A DNA stretch of 64,000 bases from the NCBI RefSeq assembly GCF_001618385.1, contig NZ_BDCR01000004.1:62001-126000 (forward strand), in the 5' to 3' direction. Position numbers and translations under genes: made by a program. The notes beneath the pieces were generated by a model. The model had not been told where the DNA came from. It saw only the letters and a list, made by a program, of their open reading frames with translations, and did not search any database. Positions 1 through 8,463 of the stretch are shown here, piece after piece. The stretch is from Paludibacter jiangxiensis. Lineage in GTDB: Bacteria; Bacteroidota; Bacteroidia; Bacteroidales; Paludibacteraceae. Every line of letters starts with the position of its first letter. Position 1 is the stretch's first letter.

Positions 1-1594
1 TGAGAGGCTCCGATTTGTCCGACGTGTAGTAGAAGAGCTGGTGTTCTTCGTCCGTAAAATGATGGAGCACGTAATTGGTCAGCTTATCGGCAAGTTGCAC
101 GTGGCGGATGTCAAACGTCACCTCGTATAACGACAGCATTGCATCAGCCAGAAAAGCATAATCGTCCAGAAAAGCTTCGGTGGAAACCTTGCCATCCATG
201 CAGGTTCGGTACAGAATATCATCGTGCAGCAGATATTTCTTTACGAAATCGACCAGCTCTGTTGCGCGTTGCAGGTAAGCCGGATTGCCGAATGCTTTGT
301 AGGCCGAAACGTAAGCCGAAATCATCAGAGCATTCCAGGAAGTGATCACTTTTCCGTCAGTTGTGGGACGTATCCGGTTGCTCCGTACGTTGAACAGGAG
401 TTGGTTCGCCTCTTGCAAAATGTTCTCAAAATCAACGGGATCTACGCCGTTTTTAAGCGCAAATTCCTCCTTGTCCACCGTATAATGCAGGATGTTTTTC
501 CCTTTCTCCCAATTGCCGCTCGTGCTAATGTGATAAAAATGAGAAAGCAATCCTGGGTCGGTTGATTCCAACGAAAGTTCAAATTCCTCTTTTGTCCACA
601 CATAAAACTTGCCTTCTTCGTGTTCACTGTCCGCATCGATAGAGGAATAGAATCCACCTTCCGGATTCCGGAGTTCTCTTTCGGCAAAGGCAATGGATTG
701 TTCGGCAATGGTTTTATATTCACTTTTCTGTGTCACCTGCCATGCATGCGCGTAAAGCGTAATCAACTGCGCATTGTCGTACAGCATTTTTTCAAAATGG
801 GGCACTTTCCATTGACCGTCTGTAGAATAACGTGCAAAACCGCCGCCTATCTGGTCGTAAATGCCGCCCCGGGCCATCGAATCAAGGGTATAGGTAACAG
901 CCGACAGAACATTTTTTTTACCGGTAAGGGAATAATATTGCAACAGGGCTTCCCATCCCACCGGCAGCATGAATTTAGGAGTTCCCTTAAAGCCCCCGGA
1001 CAATAAATCCACCTGAGAAATGAGGCTTTCGAATGCCTCGTGATAGTCGGATTGGAGAATAATATCCGATTCCGTCTCTTCGTCAAAAGTTACGGACAAC
1101 GGATTTGTTTGCAATCCTTTGGTTAAGGAAACAGCGGCTTCTTCTACTTTTGGGAAATCGGTTTCATACAAGTCGGCCAGTTGTTGCAACAGCTCTTTCC
1201 ATTGATGAGGCTGGAAATAGGTGGCTGCATAAAACGGACGTCCGTCGGGTAGGGCGAAGGCATTGAGTGGCCAGCCTCCCCGTCCGTTGATAAGCTGGGC
1301 AGCTTCCATGTATATCTGATCAATGTCGGGTCGTTCCTCCCGGTCTATTTTGATGCAGACAAAGTGTCTGTTCATGAGTCCTGCAATGGCTGTGTTCGAG
1401 AAAGATTCCTGAGCCATCACATGACACCAGTGGCACGAGGCATAACCGATGCTGATCAAAAGGGGTTTGTTTTCAGCTTTTGCTTTGTTTAAGGCCTCCT
1501 CTCCCCACTCGAACCAATCGACAGGATTGGCCGCATGTTGGCGGAGGTAAGGGCTGGCTGCATGAGCCAACCGGTTGTATGTAACAGGTTGCAT
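1..1594 (-). CDS. DUF255 / thioredoxin-domain protein (YyaL, SPATA20-like), 3' end outside window
   Basis: The reading frame starts at the ATG complementary to 1592-1594 and stays open to the window edge, so about 530 N-terminal residues are visible and the C-terminus is missing. The start reads [20 protein letters not shown], followed by [13 protein letters not shown] and the redox-like motif CHWCHVM, typical of the N-terminal thioredoxin-like DUF255 domain. Further on, [36 protein letters not shown] and [17 protein letters not shown] match the alpha/alpha-toroid (six-hairpin glycosidase-like) part of the family. Family members are around 670-700 residues. The biochemical role is poorly defined; cytosolic location is inferred from the lack of a signal peptide. 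It lies 5 bp downstream of the small ferredoxin-like gene and is probably co-transcribed with it. Confidence 0.93.
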   Translation of the reverse strand, partial: MQPVTYNRLAHAASPYLRQHAANPVDWFEWGEEALNKAKAENKPLLISIGYASCHWCHVMAQESFSNTAIAGLMNRHFVCIKIDREERPDIDQIYMEAAQLINGRGGWPLNAFALPDGRPFYAATYFQPHQWKELLQQLADLYETDFPKVEEAAVSLTKGLQTNPLSVTFDEETESDIILQSDYHEAFESLISQVDLLSGGFKGTPKFMLPVGWEALLQYYSLTGKKNVLSAVTYTLDSMARGGIYDQIGGGFARYSTDGQWKVPHFEKMLYDNAQLITLYAHAWQVTQKSEYKTIAEQSIAFAERELRNPEGGFYSSIDADSEHEEGKFYVWTKEEFELSLESTDPGLLSHFYHISTSGNWEKGKNILHYTVDKEEFALKNGVDPVDFENILQEANQLLFNVRSNRIRPTTDGKVITSWNALMISAYVSAYKAFGNPAYLQRATELVDFVKKYLLHDDILYRTCMDGKVSTEAFLDDYAFLADAMLSLYEVTFDIRHVQLADKLTNYVLHHFTDEEHQLFYYTSDKSEPL

Positions 1595-1599
1595 AATAG

Positions 1600-1851
1600 T
1601 TAGGTTTTAGTATCGGTATTGTTGTTTCTGTAATAGCTTAATGCTCCGCTCTGGCATTTTTCTATTTGCGCTATAATTTGTCCGGTAGATGCTCCGTTCG
1701 GATTGATCCAGGGGCGTTTTTGCGGGTTGAACACAGCGGGTAAACCCTCTTCATCACACCAGCAAACCGTGGAATGAATACACAAACCGGGTTTCCATAC
1801 AATGGTAATTTCTCCGTTACTATATTCTTTGACAATGTTTTTGGTATCCAT
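1600..1851 (-). CDS. Divergent [4Fe-4S] mono-cluster protein (YjdI/Fer4_19 family)
   Basis: This 83-residue protein has the layout of the Fer4_19 (PF06902, E. coli YjdI-like) family: an N-terminal strand [22 protein letters not shown], then [20 protein letters not shown], then an Ile-rich helix ending in [10 protein letters not shown]. Three or four cysteines (CIHSTVC, KCQSGA) are the likely iron-sulfur ligands. It is cytosolic and probably an electron carrier or Fe-S accessory protein; the partner is unknown. It is the first gene of a two-gene unit with the DUF255 protein (5 bp gap). Confidence 0.85.
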   Translation of the reverse strand: MDTKNIVKEYSNGEITIVWKPGLCIHSTVCWCDEEGLPAVFNPQKRPWINPNGASTGQIIAQIEKCQSGALSYYRNNNTDTKT

Positions 1852-2081
1852 AGTTTTGATTTTTATCCCAAAGAAATGGTGCGATTATTGTATTTGCTGT
1901 TGCAAATATAAGGTGGTAGTTTGCCAAAGTGGAATGACGGGCCGATGTTTTATACAATTTCAGGATGGTTGGGCTACTGGATGAGGAACGCAAACTACTC
2001 AAATGCCGCAAATTTAGACCGGTTATAGTCGTCTAAATACATTTATTGTGGGCGCATTTGATTAGCGTTAATGAGAATAAT

Positions 2082-2318
2082 GAGTATCTGATATTTTGCC
2101 TAATGGCTTGAAAAGCCCCATTTTAATAACCGCAGGTCCGTGACCTGCGTGTTGGCAAAGCTTCTACCACACGACCTGAAAGGTCGGACTATACTAAAAG
2201 TAATGCCTTTCAGGCATAGAAGAACGGGGCATTTACAATCCGTAAGCCAATGGCATACGGTTATGCAAATGACGTCTTTCAGACGATATAAGCTCAATTA
2301 GGTGACATATCAGATAAT
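2082..2318. repeat. TIR-bounded hairpin-rich repeat (MITE-like), copy 1
   Basis: The segment is bounded by GAGTATCTGATAT on the left and ATATCAGATA on the right. The inverted ends extend imperfectly inward (TTTTGCCTAAT against ATTAGGTGACAT). The interior is a row of small palindromes: CGCAGGTCCGTGACCTGCG, CGACCTGAAAGGTCG, TGCCTTTCAGGCA and GTCTTTCAGAC. An inverted, shorter copy lies at 40621-40811. AGAATAAT occurs immediately left (2074-2081) and again at 2324-2331, a possible target duplication, although the right copy is a few bases away from the TIR. There is no coding capacity; a small frame on the minus strand here is not credible. Confidence 0.75.
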
Positions 2319-2415
2319 CTTTTAGAATAATTCGCGTTATTTGCGTGTTTTTGGTACGGCTTGAGTTAAACCGGTAAGGAGAGTAGAACCTTAAATGAGA
2401 AAGACAGAATAATCT

Positions 2416-3345
2416 TTAGCGGATAATATATTTTTCAAAGTTGCGGGAGAAAATCGTATCGCCGTTTTTGTCCATCAGGAACCCTTCTACACCGTATTTG
2501 TCGGAAAGGAATTCCATTCTCCGGAGAAATGTTTCTTTGTCGCAATTGAAAAGTCCGGTTGAAAGAACATCGCCGGTAAGCGCATCCTGACTGATGATAC
2601 CTACCTGACGGTTTTCGGAAGGATAGCCGGTTTTCGGACTTATAATATGGCCGTAGCGTTTCCCCTCTATTTCAAGAAAAGTGTTTTCGTTCGAAGAAGT
2701 GGAATAGCATTCATTGGCAAGTTGTAGCAAAAAGAGAGTGTTGTCTTCATCTTCTGCATCGTTTACTTCTACTTGCCAGTGGGGATGTGAGTCGTTGTTG
2801 ATGGCGCAGATGCTGCTGCCACCGGCATTGATAATGGCGTCGGTTATACCTGTTGTACGCATCAGTTTTGTCACCTGATCGACAGCAAAAGCTTTGACAA
2901 ATGAGCCGGTAATGATTTCCTGTCCCTTCTCAATGGCAACCTTTGTGTCTTCGATTTGGATGCGCCGGTAACCGACCTGCGATAGTGCAGCCCGAATTTC
3001 GTCGTCGGAAGGAATGCGCCAGGCAGATGTTTTGTAGAAACCCCACAAACGGATCAGCGGCATTACGGTAATGTCGTATTCGCCCGCCAGATCATCGGAC
3101 AGATCGTTCAGGTGCTTTAGTAATGTTGCTGTGGTGGCGTCGGTATTGACAAATGATCCGGCCTGCCGGTTGATCTGGTCTATAAATGAGCCTTCGGAAT
3201 ATGAATTATAGCGTTCGTTGACGGATTCCATCACTGCAAACAACTCATCAAATACCGATTCGTCCCAAAATGCCGATAGTTTCAATTTGATGTGAGCATG
3301 AAACAGCCAGCGTGTTTGGGCTTTGTAGAGCAGCGATGACGCCAT
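2416..3345 (-). CDS. apbE: FAD:protein FMN transferase (ApbE family)
   Basis: ApbE proteins attach FMN covalently to Thr/Ser of flavoproteins such as NqrB/C and RnfD/G, using FAD and a divalent metal. Family signatures are GEYDITVMPLIRLWGF near residue 90, GSFVKAFAVDQVTKLMR near 150, IINAGGSS near 170, and the metal-site segment YGHIISPKTGYP near 230. At 309 residues it is close to family length. It is a divergent member: no lipobox or signal peptide is visible, the usual N-terminal (G)T.(Y) motif is weak, and GDI is replaced by GSS after INAG. The start codon overlaps the stop of the upstream gene as TAATG, so translation is probably coupled. A target flavoprotein is not in the window. Confidence 0.88.
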   Translation of the reverse strand: MASSLLYKAQTRWLFHAHIKLKLSAFWDESVFDELFAVMESVNERYNSYSEGSFIDQINRQAGSFVNTDATTATLLKHLNDLSDDLAGEYDITVMPLIRLWGFYKTSAWRIPSDDEIRAALSQVGYRRIQIEDTKVAIEKGQEIITGSFVKAFAVDQVTKLMRTTGITDAIINAGGSSICAINNDSHPHWQVEVNDAEDEDNTLFLLQLANECYSTSSNENTFLEIEGKRYGHIISPKTGYPSENRQVGIISQDALTGDVLSTGLFNCDKETFLRRMEFLSDKYGVEGFLMDKNGDTIFSRNFEKYIIR

Positions 3346-3656
3346 TATTTTGTAGAAGAAGCTTTTTCGGGCTTATCTTTTTCAATTTTTGTTTTCGTAG
3401 ACCAAGCCTGAGAGTTGCTTTTGTTTCCGGCTTTATCAACAGTTTTTGCGCTTTTAGCTTTACTGTTTGTGCTTGTTGTGGCTTCAGCAGCTTTCTTGTC
3501 CTTTGCCTTCGCTTTTGAAGAAGAGGCATTTTCTTGTTTTGACTGATCGCCGGCGTTGCCTGTGTTGCTTTTATTGGCCTGAGCCATTGCATCTTTTCCA
3601 CCGAAAACAAACAGAGCTCCGATGAGGAGAAGAAGCGCTTTTTTGAGGTTAGTCAT
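3345..3656 (-). CDS. Small Lys/Ala/Ser-rich secreted protein, unknown function
   Basis: This 103-residue protein has a clear signal peptide (KKALLLLIGALFVFGG, cleavage probably after AMA-QA) and a low-complexity, highly basic tail built of K, A, S, T, N and Q. No cysteine or known domain is seen. The tail looks disordered, like nucleic-acid- or anionic-polymer-binding or alanine-rich periplasmic proteins. It is coupled to apbE through the TAATG overlap and has its own -7 box upstream, so it heads the operon. The long open frames in the other two frames here are products of the repetitive composition. The function is unknown. Confidence 0.65.
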   Translation of the reverse strand: MTNLKKALLLLIGALFVFGGKDAMAQANKSNTGNAGDQSKQENASSSKAKAKDKKAAEATTSTNSKAKSAKTVDKAGNKSNSQAWSTKTKIEKDKPEKASSTK

Positions 3657-3685
3657 ATCTTATAGTATGGTTGATTGTTACAAAG

Positions 3686-3694
3686 GCAAAAATA
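3686..3694 (-). promoter_or_regulatory. -7 box TATTTTTGC for the secreted protein-apbE operon
   Basis: Read on the minus strand, TATTTTTGC fits the Bacteroidota -7 consensus TAnnTTTG and lies about 30 bp upstream of the start at 3656. No convincing -33 TTTG was found. Confidence 0.5.
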
Positions 3695-3805
3695 GATAAT
3701 ATTCGGGATGGAAATAGTCAGAAATCATTGATGGACGTTAAATTTGCTGAAAGGCAAAGAATAAGCCGCAGTTTTGCCGCAATGGCGTATATAGAAGTGC
3801 GCAAA

Positions 3806-4082
3806 GGACTGTTTCTCAATTTTCAAATGCTGCTAAGTCAGATTAGGAACGGCCTTGTCCGGTGAGCAAAAAAACAAGTGAGTGAAGCGTGAAATCGCCC
3901 ACCGTTTGAAACTCCAGACGTAAGGAAGGAGTGAGTTTGGGCGATTTAGCTTGGCGAACGCCAGTTTTTTGAGCGAAGCGGGCATAGCCTTGAACTTTTT
4001 GCTTCCTTTTGGCTTCAAGGCAAAAAGGAAGTCGGGATCACAGGGGCGGAAGCCCCTTATTGAAATTTTGAATGCGTAGTCC
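3806..4082. repeat. Structured dispersed repeat R1, copy 1 (most diverged)
   Basis: This is one of four copies (others at 13042-13348, 35336-35622 and 62784-63067). Shared landmarks are GTCAGATTAGGAACGGCCTTG, a long hairpin with outer arms AAATCGCCCA (3892-3901) and TGGGCGATTT (3938-3947), the segment TTTTTTGAGCGAAGCGGGC, a CTTCCTTTT...AAAAAGGAAG hairpin, and AGGGGC-GGAA-GCCCCT with a GNRA-type loop. The right end AATGCGTAGTCC corresponds to the terminal inverted repeat of the family; the left end is degenerate. Outer-stem bases differ from the other copies but pairing is kept. An 83-codon frame on the minus strand across this copy is considered spurious. Confidence 0.8.
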
Positions 4083-4122
4083 AAGTGTCCTGCCCGTTCT
4101 TTCTGGCATCCCCGAAGGTCTT

Positions 4123-4836
4123 TTAAGCAAAAAAACGTTTGTTGAGGAATTCCATGAAATGATCTTTGTAAGAATCGGAGATGGGGATGTGGATTTTGCC
4201 GAAGACGATGCGGTTGCGTTCGATGGTTTTTATCTTGTCGAGCTGAACGATAAACGACCGGTGAACCCGCATGAATTTATCAGGCGGAAGGCGTTCTTCA
4301 ACCGATTTCATGCTCATTAACGACAAGATAGGTTCGGTAGCGCTTTCGAGATAAATCTTCACGTAATCTTTCAATCCTTCAACGTAGAGAATGTCGTTGA
4401 GGAATATCTGTACCAGTTTATATTCGGTTTTGACGAAGATGGAATCGTTGCCGGCTTCACCGTTGGATTGGTTGCGGAGCAGGTTGAATAATTTGGCTGC
4501 TTTGTTGGCCGCTTGCAGAAATTCCTGATAACTGATCGGCTTTAGCAGATAATCGAGCGCATTGACCTTATAGCCGTCCAGGGCATATTGCTGAAAGGCG
4601 GTAGTGAAAATGACCTTGGTTTTGTCGCTGATCATTTTCGAGAGCTCCAGTCCGTTGAGTTCCGGCATTTGAATGTCCAGAAAAAGCAAATCAATACCAC
4701 CGCCATGGATAGCTTCCATCGCAGCAATGGCATTGTTGCAACGACCTACAAGATTGAGAAACGGCGTTTTGCGTACATAGCTTTCTATCAAATCCAGCGC
4801 GAGCGGTTCGTCATCAACTATCAGGCAGTTAATCAT
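4123..4836 (-). CDS. LytTR-family response regulator
   Basis: The 237-residue protein has an N-terminal receiver domain (IVDDEPLAL near residue 6, phospho-acceptor Asp in LFLDIQMPELNG near residue 54, FTTAFQQYAL, and K in LLKPIS near 101) and a C-terminal LytTR DNA-binding domain (IFVKTEYKLVQIFLNDILYVEGLKDYVKI, MRVHRSFIVQLDKI). It should be phosphorylated by the LytS-type kinase encoded just upstream (5355-6407), with a small secreted protein gene and a terminator between them. The adjacent ABC efflux operon is the obvious candidate target; this is inferred from position only. Length and domains are complete. Confidence 0.95.
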   Translation of the reverse strand: MINCLIVDDEPLALDLIESYVRKTPFLNLVGRCNNAIAAMEAIHGGGIDLLFLDIQMPELNGLELSKMISDKTKVIFTTAFQQYALDGYKVNALDYLLKPISYQEFLQAANKAAKLFNLLRNQSNGEAGNDSIFVKTEYKLVQIFLNDILYVEGLKDYVKIYLESATEPILSLMSMKSVEERLPPDKFMRVHRSFIVQLDKIKTIERNRIVFGKIHIPISDSYKDHFMEFLNKRFFA

Positions 4837-4893
4837 TGTTGTACAGGGGGTGAAAAAGGTTGGTTATATGGAATTCAAAGATAGCGGAAAGAG

Positions 4894-4925
4894 AGAAAAA
4901 GCCGTTCTTTCGAGCGGCTTTTTCT
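4894..4925. terminator. Intrinsic terminator between small secreted protein and response regulator
   Basis: Perfect 11-bp stem AGAAAAAGCCG / CGGCTTTTTCT with a 10-nt loop, T-rich on both strands. It sits directly after the stop of the 122-residue gene, so the response regulator gene probably depends on read-through or on its own promoter. Confidence 0.8.
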
Positions 4926-4931
4926 GTGAAT

Positions 4932-5300
4932 TTATTTTTGACGTTTCAAAACCAATCCGGGGTTGTCCTGACCGTCGGGAGCAGGCATTCCTTCAGCTTT
5001 CAATGTAATAGTATCGTCATCTTTGAATGTGCCGGTATTTTTCATTGTTGTGCCGTTGAAGTCGATTTCGAATGTAAAGCCGGTTTCTGTAATTTTACCG
5101 TTTGAAATCGGCATATCTCCCTGAGGAGTAGCGATGGAACCGGTAACTTTGTCACCGTCGGTTGCGAATTTGAAGGTCATTTCCATGCCTTGTCCGCCAT
5201 CCGGTGCGCCAAATGTGGCTTTCCATGTTCCGTCTACTTTACCGGCATAAGCCTGTAATGCGAAAAGCAGCATAAATGCTACAGAAGCTAATGTTTTCAT
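4932..5300 (-). CDS. Small secreted beta-rich protein between kinase and regulator genes
   Basis: The 122-residue protein has a signal peptide (VAFMLLFALQAYA, cleavage before GKVDGTW). The mature part alternates short strands: GTWKATF, MEMTFKFATDGDKVTGSI, GKITETGFTFEIDFNG and TLKAEGM. This pattern resembles small secreted beta-barrel/lipocalin-like domains of Bacteroidota with the G-x-W-K...K-V-T-G-x-I...G-x-I-x-x-x-x-F-x-F signature. It has no catalytic motif. Its position between sensor kinase and response regulator suggests a role in sensing or in the same stress response, but this is inference only. It is followed by a strong terminator. Confidence 0.75.
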   Translation of the reverse strand: MKTLASVAFMLLFALQAYAGKVDGTWKATFGAPDGGQGMEMTFKFATDGDKVTGSIATPQGDMPISNGKITETGFTFEIDFNGTTMKNTGTFKDDDTITLKAEGMPAPDGQDNPGLVLKRQK

Positions 5301-5354
5301 AGTTCAAAATAGTTTTTTGTTGTTAATAAAAAGGATAATAAAAAACTTACAATA

Positions 5355-6407
5355 TTAAAATTTAATTTGTAGTTGCGCAAAGTATGTGTCGCCTCTGTTT
5401 TCGAGGCAAAGATTGTGATGGTTAGGATAAAGCAAGTCAAGCCGTTTCCTGAGATTTTCCTGTCCAATGCCCGAACCGCTTTTATCCTGAATGTTTTTGG
5501 GGAAGTTGCTGTTTTCTACGGTGCAAACCACTTCCTGACCTTCTTTGGATGTTATGCTGATGTGAACAAAAGACTGATTAATAGGACTGATTCCGTGCTT
5601 AAATGCGTTTTCTACCAATGAGATAAAGAGCATGGGAGCTATCCGGTCGTTGCCCGATTCTATGTTGAACTCGGTTGTCAGTTTCACCTGCTCCGACAGA
5701 CGCAACGACATGAGCTCGATGTAGCTTTTCAAAAAGTCAATCTCTTTGTCGATTGGCACAAAATTGTCGTTGTTTTCGTATAAAACATAACGCAGTAAGT
5801 GGCTTAACCTGTGAACTGTATCCTGCGCCTGTTCCGGATGAACCGGAATGAGCGAGTAGATGTTGTTGAGCGTATTGAACAAGAAATGAGGGTTCAACTG
5901 GTTCTTCAGGTTCTTTAGTTCCGTCTCGTAGCGGTCTTTTTCCATTTCTTTGCGCTCTGTTTCGGTTTTGTACCATTTGCCGGTCACCCGAATCGCCACG
6001 CTAAGCCCCACAGAAAGAACGAGAGAGGTAACGTCTCTGAACAAAAACGGATCGGGGGGACGTGGTATGTGCATTCTGCCTTGCATCGGACCATGCCACA
6101 TATGGGCAAATTCAACGGTGCGATACCAGTACAGCAGTAAAGAGCAAACAACTATTAGAAGCGTATTTGCAATAATGAACCGAACGGTATTCTGATCAAA
6201 CAGGAATTTGTTTATCAGGTATAAATAATTCAGATAGAACACGATAGAAAATGCTCCTATATAAACAAAATACCCAAAATACATGTCCACTCTGAAATGA
6301 CGGCTGTCATTCATGAAAATGAAAGGAAAGCAGAAGAGCAATGTCCATACAAGGAGATGGATACAGACCTGAATTTTGCTGCGGTGTCTTTGTGTATTGA
6401 TTATCAT
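5355..6407 (-). CDS. LytS-type sensor histidine kinase
   Basis: The N-terminal part holds about four membrane segments (VCIHLLVWTLLFCFPFIF, FGYFVYIGAFSIVFYLNYLYL, FIIANTLLIVVCSLLLYWY, VTSLVLSVGLSVAIRV) and a short coiled coil (ETERKEMEKDRYETELKNLK). It is followed by the His_kinase domain (LKNQLNPHFLFNTLNNIYSL, His near residue 190) and an HATPase domain (APMLFISLVENAFKHGI, GSGIGQENLRKRLDLLY). I place the start at the ATG complementary to 6405-6407 rather than 12 bp further upstream, because a -7 box occupies 6416-6424. It probably phosphorylates the LytTR regulator at 4123-4836 and may respond to the substrate of the neighbouring MacB-type efflux pump. Confidence 0.92.
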   Translation of the reverse strand: MIINTQRHRSKIQVCIHLLVWTLLFCFPFIFMNDSRHFRVDMYFGYFVYIGAFSIVFYLNYLYLINKFLFDQNTVRFIIANTLLIVVCSLLLYWYRTVEFAHMWHGPMQGRMHIPRPPDPFLFRDVTSLVLSVGLSVAIRVTGKWYKTETERKEMEKDRYETELKNLKNQLNPHFLFNTLNNIYSLIPVHPEQAQDTVHRLSHLLRYVLYENNDNFVPIDKEIDFLKSYIELMSLRLSEQVKLTTEFNIESGNDRIAPMLFISLVENAFKHGISPINQSFVHISITSKEGQEVVCTVENSNFPKNIQDKSGSGIGQENLRKRLDLLYPNHHNLCLENRGDTYFAQLQIKF

Positions 6408-6415
6408 ACTGGTGT

Positions 6416-6424
6416 GCAAAGATA
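6416..6424 (-). promoter_or_regulatory. -7 box TATCTTTGC for the sensor kinase gene
   Basis: The minus-strand TATCTTTGC ends only about 9 bp before the ATG at 6407, so the transcript would be leaderless or nearly so. It also rules out the upstream ATG at 6419, which lies inside the box. Confidence 0.6.
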
Positions 6425-6486
6425 CGATTGCTTATAAAAATACAAAATATTTTTAGAATAAAAATTATAAAACAAGCCGTTTTTTG

Positions 6487-7722
6487 TTATTCATATCTTA
6501 ATGCTTCTATCGGATCGAGATTAGATGCTTTCCGGGCAGGATACCATCCGAAGAAGATGCCGGTTGCCGTACATACTGCGAATGCAAGAAAGACGGTATA
6601 TACCTGAATGAAAATGGGCCATCCGGCGGCAATTTTTACGAGCAACGAAACTCCGACTCCGAAAATGACTCCGATCACGCCTCCGGTAACACTAATAAGA
6701 ATAGCTTCTATCAGAAATTGCAACAGGATGTCAATTCCTCGCGCTCCGATCGACATACGAAGGCCGATTTCGCGGGTACGTTCCGTGACGGATACGTACA
6801 TGATGTTCATAATGCCGATACCGCCCACCAGAAGCGAAATAGCGGCAATTGCAGCCAATAGCACGGTCATCATATCGCTGGTGGAGGTCATCATGGTGAG
6901 TAGCTCTTTCTGCGACCGGATACGGAAGTCGTTGTCGGCATCATCGGCCAGCTTGTGCGATTTCCGCAGTATGGTTTCCATTTCGTCCTGAGCGCTGTCC
7001 GATACGGCTTCGCTACGGGCCGAAGCCGAGATGTTGTTGAAATAATTGATCGCTGAAATTCGTTTCATCACCGTGGTATAAGGTGCAAGTATCACGTCAT
7101 CCTGATCCTGTCCCATGGAGTTGTTCCCTTTCTCGGTCAAAACTCCTACCACGCGCATCGGAATGTTTTTGAAACGGATCACTTTTCCTACCGGATCTTC
7201 TCCGTTGGTGAAAAGGTTGGTTACAACGGTTTTCCCGATCACACATACTTTGGCAGCCGCTTTAATATCCTGATCGGTAAACATATCGCCGTCGGCAATG
7301 GTGTATTTACGGATATTCAGATAGCTGGCATTCACACCCGACATGGAAGTCGGCGTATTGTTGGTGCCGTAAATGGCCTGGCCGGCAGCGCTCACAATCG
7401 GAGTAATATCCGACAGATACTCGCTTTGATCCACCAAAGCCTGATAATCGGCCTGTTTCAGGGTTTGCATACTGCTGGCATCCTGACGAACACCACCCAT
7501 CATTCCCTGTCCCGGTTCTACGAATATCATGTTCGATCCCATTTCGGACAACGAGCCCTGAATGCTTCTTTTCGAACCTTGTCCGATAGCCAGCATGGTG
7601 ATGACCGAAGCAACACCGATGATGATGCCGAGCATGGTCAGGAATCCCCTGAATTTGTTATTGCTCAAAGCCCGCAATGCGATCTTGAACAAATTGCTGA
7701 AGTTGACATATCGTTTAATCAT
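6487..7722 (-). CDS. MacB-like ABC transporter permease
   Basis: The protein (about 411 residues from [12 protein letters not shown]) has the MacB topology: one membrane helix near the N-terminus (FLTMLGIIIGVASVITMLAIG), a long periplasmic MacB_PCD domain, then three C-terminal helices forming the FtsX domain (VLLAAIAAISLLVGGIGIMNIMYVSVTERTREIGLRMSIGA and following). It lacks a fused ATPase, which is encoded separately upstream. I use the ATG at 7722; it overlaps the ATPase stop by 8 nt, whereas the 14 extra codons upstream are not conserved-looking. It should form, with the ATPase, adaptor and TolC encoded upstream, a tripartite pump driving export from the periplasm. Confidence 0.93.
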   Translation of the reverse strand: MIKRYVNFSNLFKIALRALSNNKFRGFLTMLGIIIGVASVITMLAIGQGSKRSIQGSLSEMGSNMIFVEPGQGMMGGVRQDASSMQTLKQADYQALVDQSEYLSDITPIVSAAGQAIYGTNNTPTSMSGVNASYLNIRKYTIADGDMFTDQDIKAAAKVCVIGKTVVTNLFTNGEDPVGKVIRFKNIPMRVVGVLTEKGNNSMGQDQDDVILAPYTTVMKRISAINYFNNISASARSEAVSDSAQDEMETILRKSHKLADDADNDFRIRSQKELLTMMTSTSDMMTVLLAAIAAISLLVGGIGIMNIMYVSVTERTREIGLRMSIGARGIDILLQFLIEAILISVTGGVIGVIFGVGVSLLVKIAAGWPIFIQVYTVFLAFAVCTATGIFFGWYPARKASNLDPIEALRYE

Positions 7723-8461
7723 CGAGTTTCGGAAGTTTTTGTAATGCTTCGTGAGCCGAAGCAATGTTGTTGTTTACAGTGTCTTCGAGAACCAGACCGT
7801 CGCGCAGTACGATGTTACGACTGCTGAATGAGGCCAGTTCCGGGTTGTGCGTAACGAAAATAATTGTACGTCCTTCTTTTTGGTTCAACTCCTGAAAGAG
7901 CGAAAGGATTTCAAAAGAGGTACGCGTATCGAGGTTCCCGGTTGCTTCATCGGCCAGAACAATCACCGGCTCGTTGACCAAAGCACGGGCAATGGCCACA
8001 CGTTGCTGTTGTCCACCCGACATTTGGTTCGACTTGTGATAGAGCCTGTCGGCCAGCCCAACCGCTTTGAGCGATTCGATAGCTTTACGCTTCCGTTCCC
8101 GAGCCGATACTTCGTTGTTGTAGATCAACGGAAGCTCCACGTTTTCTACGGCTGTGGTTTTCGGCAGTAGATTGTACGACTGAAACACAAAGCCGATTTT
8201 GCGGTTGCGAAGCATGGCCCGTTCATCTTTATTCATCTGCTTGATCGAAATCCCGTCGAGCTTGTAATCGCCTTCGGACGGAGTGTCAAGGCATCCGAGA
8301 AGATTCAGCAGTGTAGATTTTCCCGAACCGCTTGTACCCATGATGGTGACAAATTCCCCGGCCGATATGGAGAAGGAGACTCCCCGCAGGGCGTGTACCG
8401 TCTCGCTACCGACAATGAAATTGCGTTTCAGGTTGATTACTTCAATGATATTCTTTGCCAT
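7715..8461 (-). CDS. ABC transporter ATP-binding protein (MacB/LolD type)
   Basis: The 248-residue protein is a complete nucleotide-binding domain: Walker [10 protein letters not shown] near residue 41, Q-loop [21 protein letters not shown], signature [15 protein letters not shown], Walker [14 protein letters not shown] and H-loop FVTHNP. The insert and sequence fit the LolD/MacB group that energises periplasmic export rather than import. It overlaps the permease gene downstream and is 2 bp from the adaptor gene upstream, so all four genes are one operon. Confidence 0.95.
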   Translation of the reverse strand: MAKNIIEVINLKRNFIVGSETVHALRGVSFSISAGEFVTIMGTSGSGKSTLLNLLGCLDTPSEGDYKLDGISIKQMNKDERAMLRNRKIGFVFQSYNLLPKTTAVENVELPLIYNNEVSARERKRKAIESLKAVGLADRLYHKSNQMSGGQQQRVAIARALVNEPVIVLADEATGNLDTRTSFEILSLFQELNQKEGRTIIFVTHNPELASFSSRNIVLRDGLVLEDTVNNNIASAHEALQKLPKLDD

Positions 8462-8463
8462 GA

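Noticed and set aside
3248-3610. 120-codon minus-strand frame overlapping the Lys/Ala-rich secreted protein
   Set aside because: It is a shifted reading of the same repetitive DNA, without a signal peptide or promoter of its own.
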